Shown piece after piece: positions 43,968 through 52,530 of a stretch of 64,000 nucleotides of DNA. Below the pieces are notes generated by a model, which did not search any database, was not told where the DNA came from, and saw nothing but the letters and a program-made list of their open reading frames with translations. How positions within the stretch are numbered: the first letter of the stretch is position 1; each line of letters begins with the position of its first letter. The position numbers were made by a program, and so were the translations under genes. Origin of the DNA: Tepidicaulis sp002389665 (GTDB lineage: Bacteria > Pseudomonadota > Alphaproteobacteria > Parvibaculales > Parvibaculaceae); the NCBI RefSeq assembly GCF_965222285.1, contig NZ_OZ244942.1, positions 1,364,001 through 1,428,000 on the forward strand, read 5' to 3'.

Positions 43968-44227
43968 CGAGGGGGCTCCTGTCGCTTTCGCAAATATGGT
44001 TAATGACGGTTATCCATGTACATGAGCCGCGGCCTGTGGATAAGGGGGGCTGACGCGCATGTGAGCCGGGTTGATGGCACGCGAGCCCGGCGCGGTCTTT
44101 CGCAAAGTAAGGCGGACGCAGCGTCCTTCGGCGCCATCTGGACAGGCCCGCGCCAGCCGTTAAGGTGTCGCGCAAAACAGATGAGTCCGCCTCGCGGGCT
44201 CTTAGAATCTCCAGGGAGAGCACAAGC

Positions 44228-45763
44228 ATGGTGGATCCGCGTACCCCCGTCCTCGTCGGCTGCGGCCAGATCACGCAAAAGGAAAAAGACGTCGAGAAGG
44301 CGAAATCGCCGCTCGGTCTGATGGAAGATGCGGCCAAACGCGCCGCGCAGGATACGGGCCTCGGTGAGGCGCTCTTCGGCAAGCTCGACACCATCACCTG
44401 CGTGCGCTTCATCACGGATTCGCCCGATGCTGCACGCCTGCCGTTCGGGCGCTATGGCAATGTCGCCCAGTCGCTGGCCAATAAGCTCGGCGTCCAGCCG
44501 GCCAATACCTGCTACGGGCCGACCGGGGGCAACACGCCGCAATATCTCGTCAATTACACCGCCGAGCGGATCGCCGAGGGCGATCAGTCCGTCGTCATGA
44601 TCGCGGGCTCCGAATGTTTCGGCACCATGATGCGCGCCATCGGCCAGGGCAAGATGCTCGACTGGGGCGATGACCCGGAAGGCAAGCGCATCGATATCGG
44701 CAATGAGCGCATCGGCGTCACGGAAGTGGAAAAGAAGCACAAGCTGCATTTCCCGGTGAACTGCTATCCGCTCTTCGAAAACGCCATTCGCGGCCAGAAG
44801 GGCCGGAGCGTGAAAGAACACCAGCTTGAAATCGGCAAACTCATGGCGCCTTTTACTAAGGTTGCAGCCAGCCACCCGCAGGCCTGGTTCCCCATCGAGC
44901 GCACGCCTGAAGAGATCGCGACGCCGAGCGAGCAGAACCGCTATGTCGGCTATCCTTATACGAAGTATATGAATGCCATCATGCAGGTGGATCAGGCTGC
45001 CGCCGTCGTCATGATGTCGGTGGAAAAAGCTCGCGAGCTCGGTGTGCCGGAAGATAAGTGGGTCTACTTGCATGGTTGCGGCGATGCCAATGACATCTGG
45101 TATCTGACCGAGCGCGAGAACTTCTATTCCTCGCCCGCCATCCGCACTATGGGCCAGAAGGCGTTCGCCATGTCCGGCTGGTCGATCGACGAGATCGATT
45201 ACATGGACCTTTATTCCTGTTTCCCTTCCGCCGTGCAGATCGGCCGCGACGAGCTTGGCATTGCCGAGGATGATCCGCGCGATCTCACCGTGACGGGCGG
45301 CCTGCCTTATTTCGGCGGGGCGGGGAACGACTACGTGCTCCACTCCATTGCCACGATGATGGACAAGCTGCGCGCCAAGCCTGGCTCCAAGGGCCTGTGC
45401 ACGGCCAACGGCTGGTACGTGACGAAACACTCCATCGGCCTTTATTCGACGGCGCCGAAGGAAGGCAAATGGCAGCGCGAAAACCCGGCCGATTATCAGA
45501 AGGACATCGATAACGGCCCGCATCCGCGCATGGAGGAAAATCCCTCCGGCCCGGCCAAGATCGAAACCTTCTCGGTCATGCACGGTCATGAAGGCCCGCA
45601 ATTCGCCATCGTCATGGGCCGTCTCGATGCGGATGATGCCCGCTTCGTTGCCCATGTCACGGACCCGGCGGAAATGCAGAGCCTGATGAACCAGGAAAGC
45701 CTCGGCCGCCCCGGCACGGTTTCCACTGGCGATGACGGCATTCATTATTTCAAGCTGGCGTAA
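44228..45763 (+). CDS. Thiolase-like acetyl-CoA acetyltransferase family protein
   Basis: 511 aa from the ATG at 44228 (MVDPRTPVLVGCGQIT), with GGAGAG upstream. The thiolase fold is recognisable by NTCYGPTGGNTPQYLV (nucleophile Cys region), YMDLYSCFPSAVQI and CTANGWYVTKHSIGLYST (catalytic His region). The usual C-terminal CxG loop appears as HGHEGPQ, so the second catalytic Cys seems absent, as in SCP2/thiolase-like proteins. It may act on acyl-CoA without being a standard ketothiolase. It is monocistronic with a strong terminator. Confidence 0.85.
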   Translation: MVDPRTPVLVGCGQITQKEKDVEKAKSPLGLMEDAAKRAAQDTGLGEALFGKLDTITCVRFITDSPDAARLPFGRYGNVAQSLANKLGVQPANTCYGPTGGNTPQYLVNYTAERIAEGDQSVVMIAGSECFGTMMRAIGQGKMLDWGDDPEGKRIDIGNERIGVTEVEKKHKLHFPVNCYPLFENAIRGQKGRSVKEHQLEIGKLMAPFTKVAASHPQAWFPIERTPEEIATPSEQNRYVGYPYTKYMNAIMQVDQAAAVVMMSVEKARELGVPEDKWVYLHGCGDANDIWYLTERENFYSSPAIRTMGQKAFAMSGWSIDEIDYMDLYSCFPSAVQIGRDELGIAEDDPRDLTVTGGLPYFGGAGNDYVLHSIATMMDKLRAKPGSKGLCTANGWYVTKHSIGLYSTAPKEGKWQRENPADYQKDIDNGPHPRMEENPSGPAKIETFSVMHGHEGPQFAIVMGRLDADDARFVAHVTDPAEMQSLMNQESLGRPGTVSTGDDGIHYFKLA

Positions 45764-45782
45764 GCCAAGCTGCTGTGAAAAG

Positions 45783-45810
45783 AAAACGCCCCGCTTGAGC
45801 GGGGCGTTTT
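45783..45810. terminator. Bidirectional intrinsic terminator
   Basis: AAAACGCCCCGCTTGAGCGG followed by GGCGTTTT, between the convergent thiolase-like and DUF4870-type genes. Confidence 0.9.
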
Positions 45811-45828
45811 GCTTTTATGCGCCGGAGT

Positions 45829-46209
45829 TTACCAGAGCCAGGTTTCCGGCTCCGGGATGGGCCGGTTGTCGCTGATGGCCATAAAGCCTTTGATGTTGCG
45901 CACCAGCAGCCAGACGACGAGGAAAAGCAGCACCAGCCAGCCGACCAGAATGACCGAGGTCAGCACGCCGACAAGGCTGAAAAGCAGGCCGATCCAGAAG
46001 GTGCGAATCTGAAACGTGTAGTGAGTGGAGGAAACCGCGCTTGCCTCGCCGCGTTTCAAGTAAGCGACGATGACGCCGGCAATGGCCGAAATGCCGATCA
46101 CAAAAGCGAGGAAATACAGGATATATACCAACTTGACGCCGTCAGCATCTTCCACCGGTCCCGCCGCGGAGCCGGGAGAAGGATTGGGCGTTTGGGGAGA
46201 ATCGGACAT
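45829..46209 (-). CDS. Small inner-membrane protein, DUF4870-like
   Basis: 126 aa from the ATG at 46209 (MSDSPQTPNPSPGS). A Pro/Ser-rich N-terminus is followed by three hydrophobic segments (KLVYILYFLAFVIGISAIAG; FWIGLLFSLVGVLTSVILVG; WLVLLFLVVWLLV) and the family-like end KGFMAISDNRPIP. The family has no assigned function. It is divergent from the phosphatase gene. The longer in-frame reading to 46380 runs into that gene's start and is rejected. Confidence 0.8.
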   Translation of the reverse strand: MSDSPQTPNPSPGSAAGPVEDADGVKLVYILYFLAFVIGISAIAGVIVAYLKRGEASAVSSTHYTFQIRTFWIGLLFSLVGVLTSVILVGWLVLLFLVVWLLVRNIKGFMAISDNRPIPEPETWLW

Positions 46210-46353
46210 GTCCGTGCCTCTTGATGGTGAAACCCGGTAAAAGGCTAGCCAGTTCACGTCATTGTGTCGACTAGCACAAATCGGGCTGGCACAAATAGGC
46301 AGAGATAAAGCAAGGCGCCGCTTCAGCGGCGGTGGAAGAAAAGGGAGAGGCGG

Positions 46354-46941
46354 ATGCCACGAATTTACATGATCCGGCACGGCAAGGCGGCGGCAGGCTG
46401 GGACGCGGATGCCGATCCGGGCCTTGACGATCTGGGCCGCAAGCAGGCCGAGGCTGCTGCCGATGACATCGAAAAGCGCGTCGGCGCACCGCTTCCGGTG
46501 CTTTCAAGCCCGCTGCGCCGCTGCCGGGAAACCGCCGCTCCGCTCTCGGGCCGCTGGGGGCTCCAGCCGGTCATCGAGCCGCGTGTGGCCGAAGTGCCCT
46601 CGCCGGTGGAGGATTTGCGCGCGCGGGGCGAGTGGCTGCGCTCCATCATGGCCGGCACCTGGGCGGATGCAGTGGCAGCCGGCGACGGCAAGCACACGGC
46701 TTATGATTCGAAATTGCTCGCCTGGCGGCAGAGCGTCGTCGATGCGCTGCTCGAACTGGAAAACGACACCGTCATCTTCAGCCATTTCATTGCCATCAAC
46801 GTGGCGCTCGGCCATGCGGTGGAAGACCCGCGGGTGATTTGCTTCAAACCGGACAATGGCTCCATTACCGTGTTCGAAACGAAAGGCAGTACGCTCTCGC
46901 TCCTCGAGCAGGGCCGCGAGGCGGACACGAAGGTCAACTGA
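46354..46941 (+). CDS. Histidine phosphatase superfamily protein (SixA/phosphoglycerate-mutase-like)
   Basis: 195 aa. The catalytic RHG is at residues 8-10 (MIRHGKAAAGW), and a second His is in IFSHFIAINVALG. SSPLRRCRETA provides the phosphate-pocket Arg. Substrates of such proteins range from phosphohistidine to sugar phosphates; none is implied here. nnrDE follows 42 bp downstream on the same strand, so co-transcription is likely. Confidence 0.88.
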   Translation: MPRIYMIRHGKAAAGWDADADPGLDDLGRKQAEAAADDIEKRVGAPLPVLSSPLRRCRETAAPLSGRWGLQPVIEPRVAEVPSPVEDLRARGEWLRSIMAGTWADAVAAGDGKHTAYDSKLLAWRQSVVDALLELENDTVIFSHFIAINVALGHAVEDPRVICFKPDNGSITVFETKGSTLSLLEQGREADTKVN

Positions 46942-46983
46942 ACTGCCTTCCTTCCGCCGTTTTTTCTAGGCAAAGACGAAGCC

Positions 46984-48489
46984 ATGCATGAGCTTTTGAC
47001 AGTCGAAGAAATGGGCCGGGCGGATCGCTGGGCCGTCGCGCAGGGAACGCCGGGTCTCACGCTAATGGAAAATGCCGGCCGCGCTGTGGCCGAGGCGGTG
47101 ACAGCGCGTTTCGAGCGCACATCCGTCGCGGTGCTTTGCGGGCCGGGCAATAATGGCGGGGATGGTTTTGTCGCCGCCCGGCATTTGAGCGCGGCAGGCT
47201 GGTCCGTCACCGTCTATTTGCTGGGTGAGCGCGGCAAGTTGACGGGCGATGCCGCCGAAATGGCGCGCCGCTGGAACGGCGCCATCCATCCCATGACGGG
47301 CGATGCGGTGCGCGGCGCCGGGCTCATCATCGATGCGATTTTCGGCGCGGGTCTTTCGCGCCCCGTGGAAGGCGTGCCCGCCGAGCTTATCCAGGCGGCC
47401 ACCCGCGCGCGCATTCCCGTCGTCGCGGTGGATATGCCGAGCGGTCTTCATGGCGACACGGGCGAGGTGCTGGGCGCGGCCTTCGAGGCGGTTTTGACCG
47501 TGACGTTTTTCAGGGCAAAGCCCGGCCATTATCTGCTGGGCGGACGGCGCCATTGCGGCGAGCTTTTGCTCTGCGATATCGGCATCGGCGAAGAGGCGCT
47601 GCGCGAGCTGCTTCCCCATACTTATGAAAACCGGCCCTCGCTCTGGCTGGGCGGCTTTCCGGACCTCGAGCTTGGCGACCATAAATATACGCGCGGGCAC
47701 GGTATCGTGGTGAGCGGCGGCATGTCCTCGACAGGGGCGGCCCGGCTTGGCGCGCGCGCTGCCTTGCGGGCGGGCGCGGGGCTTGTGACGCTTGCTTCTC
47801 CCTCCTCGGCGCTGATGGTGAATGCAAGCCAGCTCACCGCCGTCATGGTGCAGGCGGTGAACACGCCCGATGAGCTGACGGCATTTCTGGAAGACAAGCG
47901 CCGCAACGCGGTGCTGATCGGCCCCGGCGCGGGCATTGGCGGGCCGACGCGGGAAAAGGTGCTGGCCATTCTTCTGTCCGGCGCCGCCGTCGTGCTCGAT
48001 GCCGATGCGCTAACGTCTTTTGAGGAAGTGCCGCGCGATCTCTTCGTCGCCATCGAAGGCTATTTTGCAGGTCCGGTCGTGCTTACGCCCCATGAAGGCG
48101 AGTTCAAGCGGCTGTTCAAGGATATCGAAGGCTCGAAGCTGGAGCGGGCCCGCGCCGCCGCCCGCAGAGCCGGGGCGATCGTCGTGCTCAAAGGCCCCGA
48201 TACCGTGATAGCGGCGCCGGACGGGCGCGCCGCCATCAACACCAATGCGGGCGCAGAGCTTGCAACGGCAGGCTCGGGCGATGTGCTGGCAGGGATCATT
48301 ACCGGGCTTCTTGCCCAGAGCATGGCGCCTTTCGAGGCGGCCTGCGCGGCGGTCTGGCTGCACGGGGAAGCGGGCCGGGCTTTCGGGCCGGGATTGATTG
48401 CAGAGGATTTACCGGAAATGCTGCCCGTGGTTCTGCGCGATATCGAGGAAGGGCATTATGGCATCCCGGTCCAGCATCCGGCGGATTGA
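46984..48489 (+). CDS. nnrD: Bifunctional NAD(P)H-hydrate epimerase / ADP-dependent NAD(P)H-hydrate dehydratase
   Basis: 501 aa fusion that repairs damaged NAD(P)HX. The N-terminal epimerase (about 1-210) has CGPGNNGGDGFVAARHL and AVDMPSGLHGDTG. The C-terminal dehydratase (about 225-500) has GPGAGIG, LTPHEGEF and the ribokinase-like NTNAGAELATAGSGDVLAGI. Both active centres look complete. It is followed by a GNAT gene overlapping by 32 bp. Confidence 0.95.
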   Translation: MHELLTVEEMGRADRWAVAQGTPGLTLMENAGRAVAEAVTARFERTSVAVLCGPGNNGGDGFVAARHLSAAGWSVTVYLLGERGKLTGDAAEMARRWNGAIHPMTGDAVRGAGLIIDAIFGAGLSRPVEGVPAELIQAATRARIPVVAVDMPSGLHGDTGEVLGAAFEAVLTVTFFRAKPGHYLLGGRRHCGELLLCDIGIGEEALRELLPHTYENRPSLWLGGFPDLELGDHKYTRGHGIVVSGGMSSTGAARLGARAALRAGAGLVTLASPSSALMVNASQLTAVMVQAVNTPDELTAFLEDKRRNAVLIGPGAGIGGPTREKVLAILLSGAAVVLDADALTSFEEVPRDLFVAIEGYFAGPVVLTPHEGEFKRLFKDIEGSKLERARAAARRAGAIVVLKGPDTVIAAPDGRAAINTNAGAELATAGSGDVLAGIITGLLAQSMAPFEAACAAVWLHGEAGRAFGPGLIAEDLPEMLPVVLRDIEEGHYGIPVQHPAD

Positions 48490-48964
48490 AGAGGGTGATC
48501 TGCCCGCGCTTCTCAGCATCTATAATTATTACATCCGCGAAACGCCGATCACCTTCGATATCGAGGAAAAGACACTGGCCGCGCGCAAGGCGGACTGGTT
48601 TTCGCTTTTCACCGATAGAGGTCGCCACCAATGTTTCGTCGCCGAGCGGGAGGGCCGGGCGCTCGGCTGGGCCTGTTCCATGCCCTTCCGCCCGAAAGCG
48701 GCTTATGACACCTCGGTCGAAGTGAGCATCTATCTCGCCCCGGAAGCGCAAGGCGCGGGGTTTGGCCGGGCGCTTTACGAAAAACTTCTCAGCGAGATTG
48801 CGGCGGCGGACACGCACCGCGCCCTTGCCGGGATCACGCTGCCGAATGACGCCTCCTGCGCCCTCCACCGGGCCATGGGCTTTGAAGACGCGGGCATTTT
48901 TCGGGAAGTGGGCCGCAAATTCGGCCGCTACTGGGACGTTTTATGGATGGAACGGGCGCTTTAA
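48458..48964 (+). CDS. GNAT N-acetyltransferase (phosphinothricin-acetyltransferase-like)
   Basis: 168 aa from the ATG at 48458, overlapping nnrDE by 32 bp and so translationally coupled. The acetyl-CoA loop is in SIYLAPEAQGAGFGRALYEKLL, and LHRAMGFEDAGIFREVGRKFGRYWDVLWME is the typical PAT/YncA C-terminus. Homologues acetylate methionine sulfone/sulfoximine or phosphinothricin, but the native substrate is unknown. Confidence 0.87.
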   Translation: MASRSSIRRIEEGDLPALLSIYNYYIRETPITFDIEEKTLAARKADWFSLFTDRGRHQCFVAEREGRALGWACSMPFRPKAAYDTSVEVSIYLAPEAQGAGFGRALYEKLLSEIAAADTHRALAGITLPNDASCALHRAMGFEDAGIFREVGRKFGRYWDVLWMERAL

Positions 48965-49116
48965 GCCCGGATTTGCGCGCTTTCCGGTTTTCCGCGGGCG
49001 AGCCGGTAGAGAAAATGTGACCGCACCCGCTCTTCTTAAGATGACAAGCTGCCTTCCAGGAGGAAACGGGCCAAGCGCGGGGAAACGCGCGCAGCTCGTC
49101 AAATGGGAGGAACACC

Positions 49117-50091
49117 ATGACACGCGTCGCCGCAATCCAGATGGAAGCGAAAGTTGCCGATCTGAACTTCAATATCGATCAGGCCAGCCGGCTCATCGAC
49201 GAAGCCGGGTCCAAGGGAGCGGAAATTATCGCGCTGCCGGAATTTTTCACCACCCGCATCGTCTATGACGAGCGGCTGTTCGAATGCTCGCTGCCGCCGG
49301 AAAACCCGGCTCTCGATATGCTCAAAGCCAAGGCCGCGAAATATGGCGCCATGATCGGCGGCTCCTATTTGGAGATGCGGGACGGCGATGTCTACAACAC
49401 CTATACGCTGGTCGAGCCGGACGGCACCGTGCACCGGCACGACAAGGACCGGCCCACTATGGTCGAAAACGCCTTCTATACGGGCGGCAGCGATGACGGG
49501 TATTTCGAGACCTCCTTGGGGCCCGTGGGCACCGCCGTCTGCTGGGAGCTGATCCGCACCGCGACCGTGCGCCGTCTGGCGGGCAAGGTGGGGCTGATGA
49601 TGACGGGCTCGCATTGGTGGAGCGCGCCCGGCTGGAATTTCTGGAAGTCCTTCGAGCGGCGCTTTCACAAGGCCAATGGCAAGGCGATGGAGATCACCCC
49701 GCCGCGCTTTGCCGCCCTTGTCGGGGCGCCGCTGCTTCATGCCGGCCATACGGGCATGCTGGAAGGCGGCTTCCTGGTGCTGCCGGGCACGCGTATTTCC
49801 GTTCCCACCCGCACGCAGCTCATGGGCGAGACCCAGATTATCGATGGGGAAGGGGCGGTGGTCGCCCGGCGTCATTACACCGAGGGAGCGGGGATTGTCG
49901 GCGGCGAGATCGAGCTTGGCGCCACCTCGCCCAAAAAAGCCCCGCCGGACCGCTTCTGGATTCCCAATCTGGAAGGCTTCCCCAAGGCCCTCTGGCTGCA
50001 TCAGAACCCGGCCGGAGCCTCCGTTTACCGCTGGGCCAAGCGCACCGGACGGCTCAAGACGTACGATTTTTCCCGCAACGCGCGCCCATAG
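49117..50091 (+). CDS. Carbon-nitrogen hydrolase (nitrilase superfamily amidohydrolase)
   Basis: 324 aa. The Glu-Lys-Cys triad is complete: Glu42 (LPEFF), Lys110 (HRHDKDRPTM) and Cys142 (GTAVCWELIR). The ribosome site GGGAGG precedes the ATG. The family hydrolyses amides or carbamoyl groups; KDRPTM instead of the common GKxHL/F and the insertion SHWWSAPGWNFWKSF set it apart from Nit and AguB enzymes, so no substrate is proposed. It ends before a hairpin and tRNA-Leu. Confidence 0.87.
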   Translation: MTRVAAIQMEAKVADLNFNIDQASRLIDEAGSKGAEIIALPEFFTTRIVYDERLFECSLPPENPALDMLKAKAAKYGAMIGGSYLEMRDGDVYNTYTLVEPDGTVHRHDKDRPTMVENAFYTGGSDDGYFETSLGPVGTAVCWELIRTATVRRLAGKVGLMMTGSHWWSAPGWNFWKSFERRFHKANGKAMEITPPRFAALVGAPLLHAGHTGMLEGGFLVLPGTRISVPTRTQLMGETQIIDGEGAVVARRHYTEGAGIVGGEIELGATSPKKAPPDRFWIPNLEGFPKALWLHQNPAGASVYRWAKRTGRLKTYDFSRNARP

Positions 50092-50110
50092 CTGTGCCAT
50101 CGGCAATAAA

Positions 50111-50137
50111 GGCGCTTCCCGGGGGCCGGGAGGCGCC
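50111..50137 (+). terminator. Probable terminator after the C-N hydrolase
   Basis: Long stem GGCGCTTCCCGG-ggg-CCGGGAGGCGCC followed by AATTCTCTT; strong hairpin, imperfect T tract. A second hairpin (GGCGCCC/GGGCGCC) follows at about 50169-50192. Confidence 0.55.
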
Positions 50138-50261
50138 AATTCTCTTAGTATTTCTCTGGCCATAGCCCGGCGCCCTTGCTATAGAGGGCGCCAATTTCCA
50201 AGGAGCCGCCCGGATCGCGGGGGGCTCCCCGGGCGGGATTGCGCCGTCTTTTCGTGCCATT

Positions 50262-50346
50262 GCGGGTGTGGTGGAATTGGTAGACACGCGAGATTTAGGT
50301 TCTCGTGCCGCAAGGCGTGGGGGTTCAAGTCCCTCCACCCGCACCA
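50262..50346 (+). tRNA. tRNA-Leu (anticodon TAG)
   Basis: 85-nt class II tRNA with long variable arm and encoded CCA. The acceptor is GCGGGTG/CACCCGC, the anticodon stem CGAGA/TCTCG around loop TTTAGGT gives anticodon TAG (reads CUA), and the T-loop is TTCAAGT. It lies upstream of tig. Confidence 0.97.
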
Positions 50347-50414
50347 CACGAAAGCGGTAAGGCGGCGGAAAGCCGAGACAGTCTCCCCGGCAGCCAAAAT
50401 GGATAAGAGAAGAG

Positions 50415-51962
50415 ATGCAGGTCACCGAATCCAGTGCAGACGGTCTGAAGCGCGAGCTGACAATTACGGTTGGGGCGCAGGACCTCGAAGACAAATTGTC
50501 CGCGAAGCTTGAAGAGCTCAAAGGGCAAGTGCGGCTGAAAGGCTTCCGCCCCGGCAAGGTGCCGATGAGCCATCTGCGCCGGACCTTCGGCAAGCAGGTG
50601 ATGACGGAAGTCATCCAGCAGACGGTTTCCGAGAGCAGCCAAAAAGCCTTGGAAGACAAAGAGTTGCGCCCCGCTCTTCAACCTTCGATTGATATCGAAG
50701 GGGAAGTCGAGCCGATGATCGAAGGCAAGGCCGACCTCGTCTTCAAGATGAGCTTCGAGATTGTGCCGGAAATCGAGCTGGCCGATTTCTCGAAGGTCAA
50801 GCTGGAGCGCCCGGTCGCCGAAGTGCCCGAAGACGACGTTAAAGAGGCGATCGACCGTCTGGCCGAACAGCAGGTTTCCTATGAGAAGAAAGACGGCAAG
50901 GCCGAGGAAAAAGACCAGGTCGTGATCGACTTCGTCGGCAAGCTGGACGGCGAGCCCTTCGAAGGCGGCGCTGCGGAAGACGCGCGTCTCGTCCTCGGCT
51001 CCGGCCAGTTCATCCCCGGCTTCGAAGACCAGCTTCTGGGCACGGAAGCCGGCCAGGACGTGGAAGTGAAAGTCACCTTCCCGGAAGAATACGGCGCCGA
51101 ACACCTGGCGGGCAAAGATGCCGTCTTCGAGGTGAAAGTGAAGGAAGTGCAGGCTCCCGCCGCCGCCAAGCTCGACGATGAATTCGCCCAGCGCTTCGGC
51201 ATGGAGAATTTCGACAAGCTGCGTGAGGCCATCGAAGAGCAGATCAAGAAGGACTATGACCGCGTTTCCCGTGAAAACGTGAAGCGAGTGCTGCTCGACG
51301 AGCTCGATGCGCTTCATTCCTTCGAACTGCCGCCGACGCTGGTGGAGCAGGAATTCGAGCAGATCTGGCAGCAGTTCGAGCACGAGCTGGAGCATCAGGG
51401 CAAGACCGTTGCCGATGCGGACGAGCCGGAAGACAAGCTGCGTGAGGAATACAAAGGCATTGCCGAGCGCCGCGTGCGCCTTGGCCTGGTGCTTGCCGAA
51501 GTCGGTGAGAAAAACAAGATCCAGGTGCAGGACGCCGAAGTGAACCAGGCGATCGCCGAGCGCGCGCGCCAGTTCCCGGGCCAGGAACGCCAGGTCTATG
51601 AGTATTTCACCAAGACCCCGCAGGCGATTGCCCAGATCCGCGCGCCGCTTTTCGAGGAGAAGGTCGTCGACTTCATCCTGGAACTGGCCGATGTGACCGA
51701 AAAGCCCGTCTCCAAGGACGAGCTGCTGGCCAGCATGCAGGATGAGCATGATCACGACCACGATCATGACCACGACCACGGCGAGAAGAAAAAGCCGGCC
51801 GCTAAAAAGAAAACGGCAGCCAAGAAGACCGCCGCGAAGAAAGACGAAGGCGATGAGGGCGAGAAGAAGCCCGCCGCCAAGAAGAAAACGGCGGCCAAGA
51901 AAACCGCTACCAAGAAGACGGCTGCAAAGAAGACCGCAGCCAAGAAAAAAGACGAGGATTGA
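50415..51962 (+). CDS. tig: Trigger factor with His/Asp and Lys/Ala C-terminal tail
   Basis: 515 aa. Ribosome-bound chaperone and peptidyl-prolyl isomerase. The N-terminal ribosome-binding signature GFRPGKVPMSHLRRTFG, the FKBP-type PPIase domain (VVIDFVGKLDGEPFEGG, LVLGSGQFIPGFE) and the helical C-terminal domain are all present up to about residue 442. Residues 445-456 then read HDHDHDHDHDHG. The last ~59 residues are repeats of KKTAAKK/KKPAAKKK split by DEGDEGEKK. Most trigger factors end near 430-450 aa, so the tail is an added module: possible metal binding followed by a histone-H1-like basic segment. The core function is secure. Confidence 0.96.
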   Translation: MQVTESSADGLKRELTITVGAQDLEDKLSAKLEELKGQVRLKGFRPGKVPMSHLRRTFGKQVMTEVIQQTVSESSQKALEDKELRPALQPSIDIEGEVEPMIEGKADLVFKMSFEIVPEIELADFSKVKLERPVAEVPEDDVKEAIDRLAEQQVSYEKKDGKAEEKDQVVIDFVGKLDGEPFEGGAAEDARLVLGSGQFIPGFEDQLLGTEAGQDVEVKVTFPEEYGAEHLAGKDAVFEVKVKEVQAPAAAKLDDEFAQRFGMENFDKLREAIEEQIKKDYDRVSRENVKRVLLDELDALHSFELPPTLVEQEFEQIWQQFEHELEHQGKTVADADEPEDKLREEYKGIAERRVRLGLVLAEVGEKNKIQVQDAEVNQAIAERARQFPGQERQVYEYFTKTPQAIAQIRAPLFEEKVVDFILELADVTEKPVSKDELLASMQDEHDHDHDHDHDHGEKKKPAAKKKTAAKKTAAKKDEGDEGEKKPAAKKKTAAKKTATKKTAAKKTAAKKKDED

Positions 51963-51987
51963 GACTCAATCCCTTGATCTTACGATG

Positions 51988-52016
51988 AAAAAGCCCGGCC
52001 TTCGCGCCGGGCTTTT
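51988..52016 (+). terminator. tig intrinsic terminator
   Basis: AAAAAGCCCGGCCTTCGCGC followed by CGGGCTTTT, 26 bp past the tig stop. Confidence 0.9.
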
Positions 52017-52063
52017 GACTTATTGAAGCTCCGTAGAAGGAAGAAACACGAAGGAGGTCCGCT

Positions 52064-52354
52064 GTGTTCAATAACAGGCTCTATACGGCAACCCCGCGCC
52101 ACCGGGAAGTCTATGGCCGCTATGAGCGGGTCTTCACGCTGGTGGATTTTTCCGCCGCCTTGCTCTTCGTCGTAGGGAGTGTCTGTTTCTTCTTTCCCCA
52201 GCTGATGACCGCCGGTACCTGGGCATTCCTCGTCGGCAGCCTTGCCTTTGCCGCCAAGCCGAGCGTCCGGGTGGCGCGCGAGTTTCACCTTTCCCGGCTG
52301 CCTTTGCCGGGTGACTTGCTGCCCGGTCAGGCGGGCACGGACGAACGCTCCTGA
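52064..52354 (+). CDS. YrhK-domain small membrane protein
   Basis: 96 aa with two hydrophobic segments (FTLVDFSAALLFVVGSVCFF; LMTAGTWAFLVGSLAFA). RYERVFTLVDFSAALLFVVG fits the YrhK family, which has no known function. AAGGAGG lies 11 bp upstream of the ATG (start codon 52064). Confidence 0.75.
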   Translation: MFNNRLYTATPRHREVYGRYERVFTLVDFSAALLFVVGSVCFFFPQLMTAGTWAFLVGSLAFAAKPSVRVAREFHLSRLPLPGDLLPGQAGTDERS

Positions 52355-52419
52355 ACTTTTTTGCGCTTTGGCGAAAATGCCGCTTGCATTTGGGGGGCAG
52401 CGGCTTTACATCCCTGCTC

Positions 52420-52523
52420 CGCGACGCACACGCACGTGCCTCTGGCCCCTGGATGGTTTAAGCAACGACGGAAGGCGTCCCTCTCGAACCATTGGCTGTA
52501 AAGGCAGCCATGCTTGAAAGGGA
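52420..52523 (+). ncRNA. Probable speF-type leader RNA (cis-regulatory) of the decarboxylase gene
   Basis: Structured 5' leader ending just before the decarboxylase start. Stems: GACG-gaag-GCGTC, TGGCTG-taaagg-CAGCCA, and an outer ATGGTT (52453-52458) with AACCAT (52487-52492). TTTAAGC (52457-52463) can instead pair with GCTTGAA (52512-52518), which abuts the ribosome site AAGGGA (52518-52523). The two pairings share bases and exclude each other, a switch-like design. Alphaproteobacterial ornithine decarboxylase genes are known to carry the 'speF' RNA motif; I assign this by position and structure, not by alignment. Confidence 0.55.
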
Positions 52524-52530
52524 TTGACGA

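Noticed and set aside
51745..51959. Trigger factor tail as a frameshift artefact
   Set aside because: The repeat is in frame with ordinary codon choice, ends in a proper stop, and is followed at once by a terminator.
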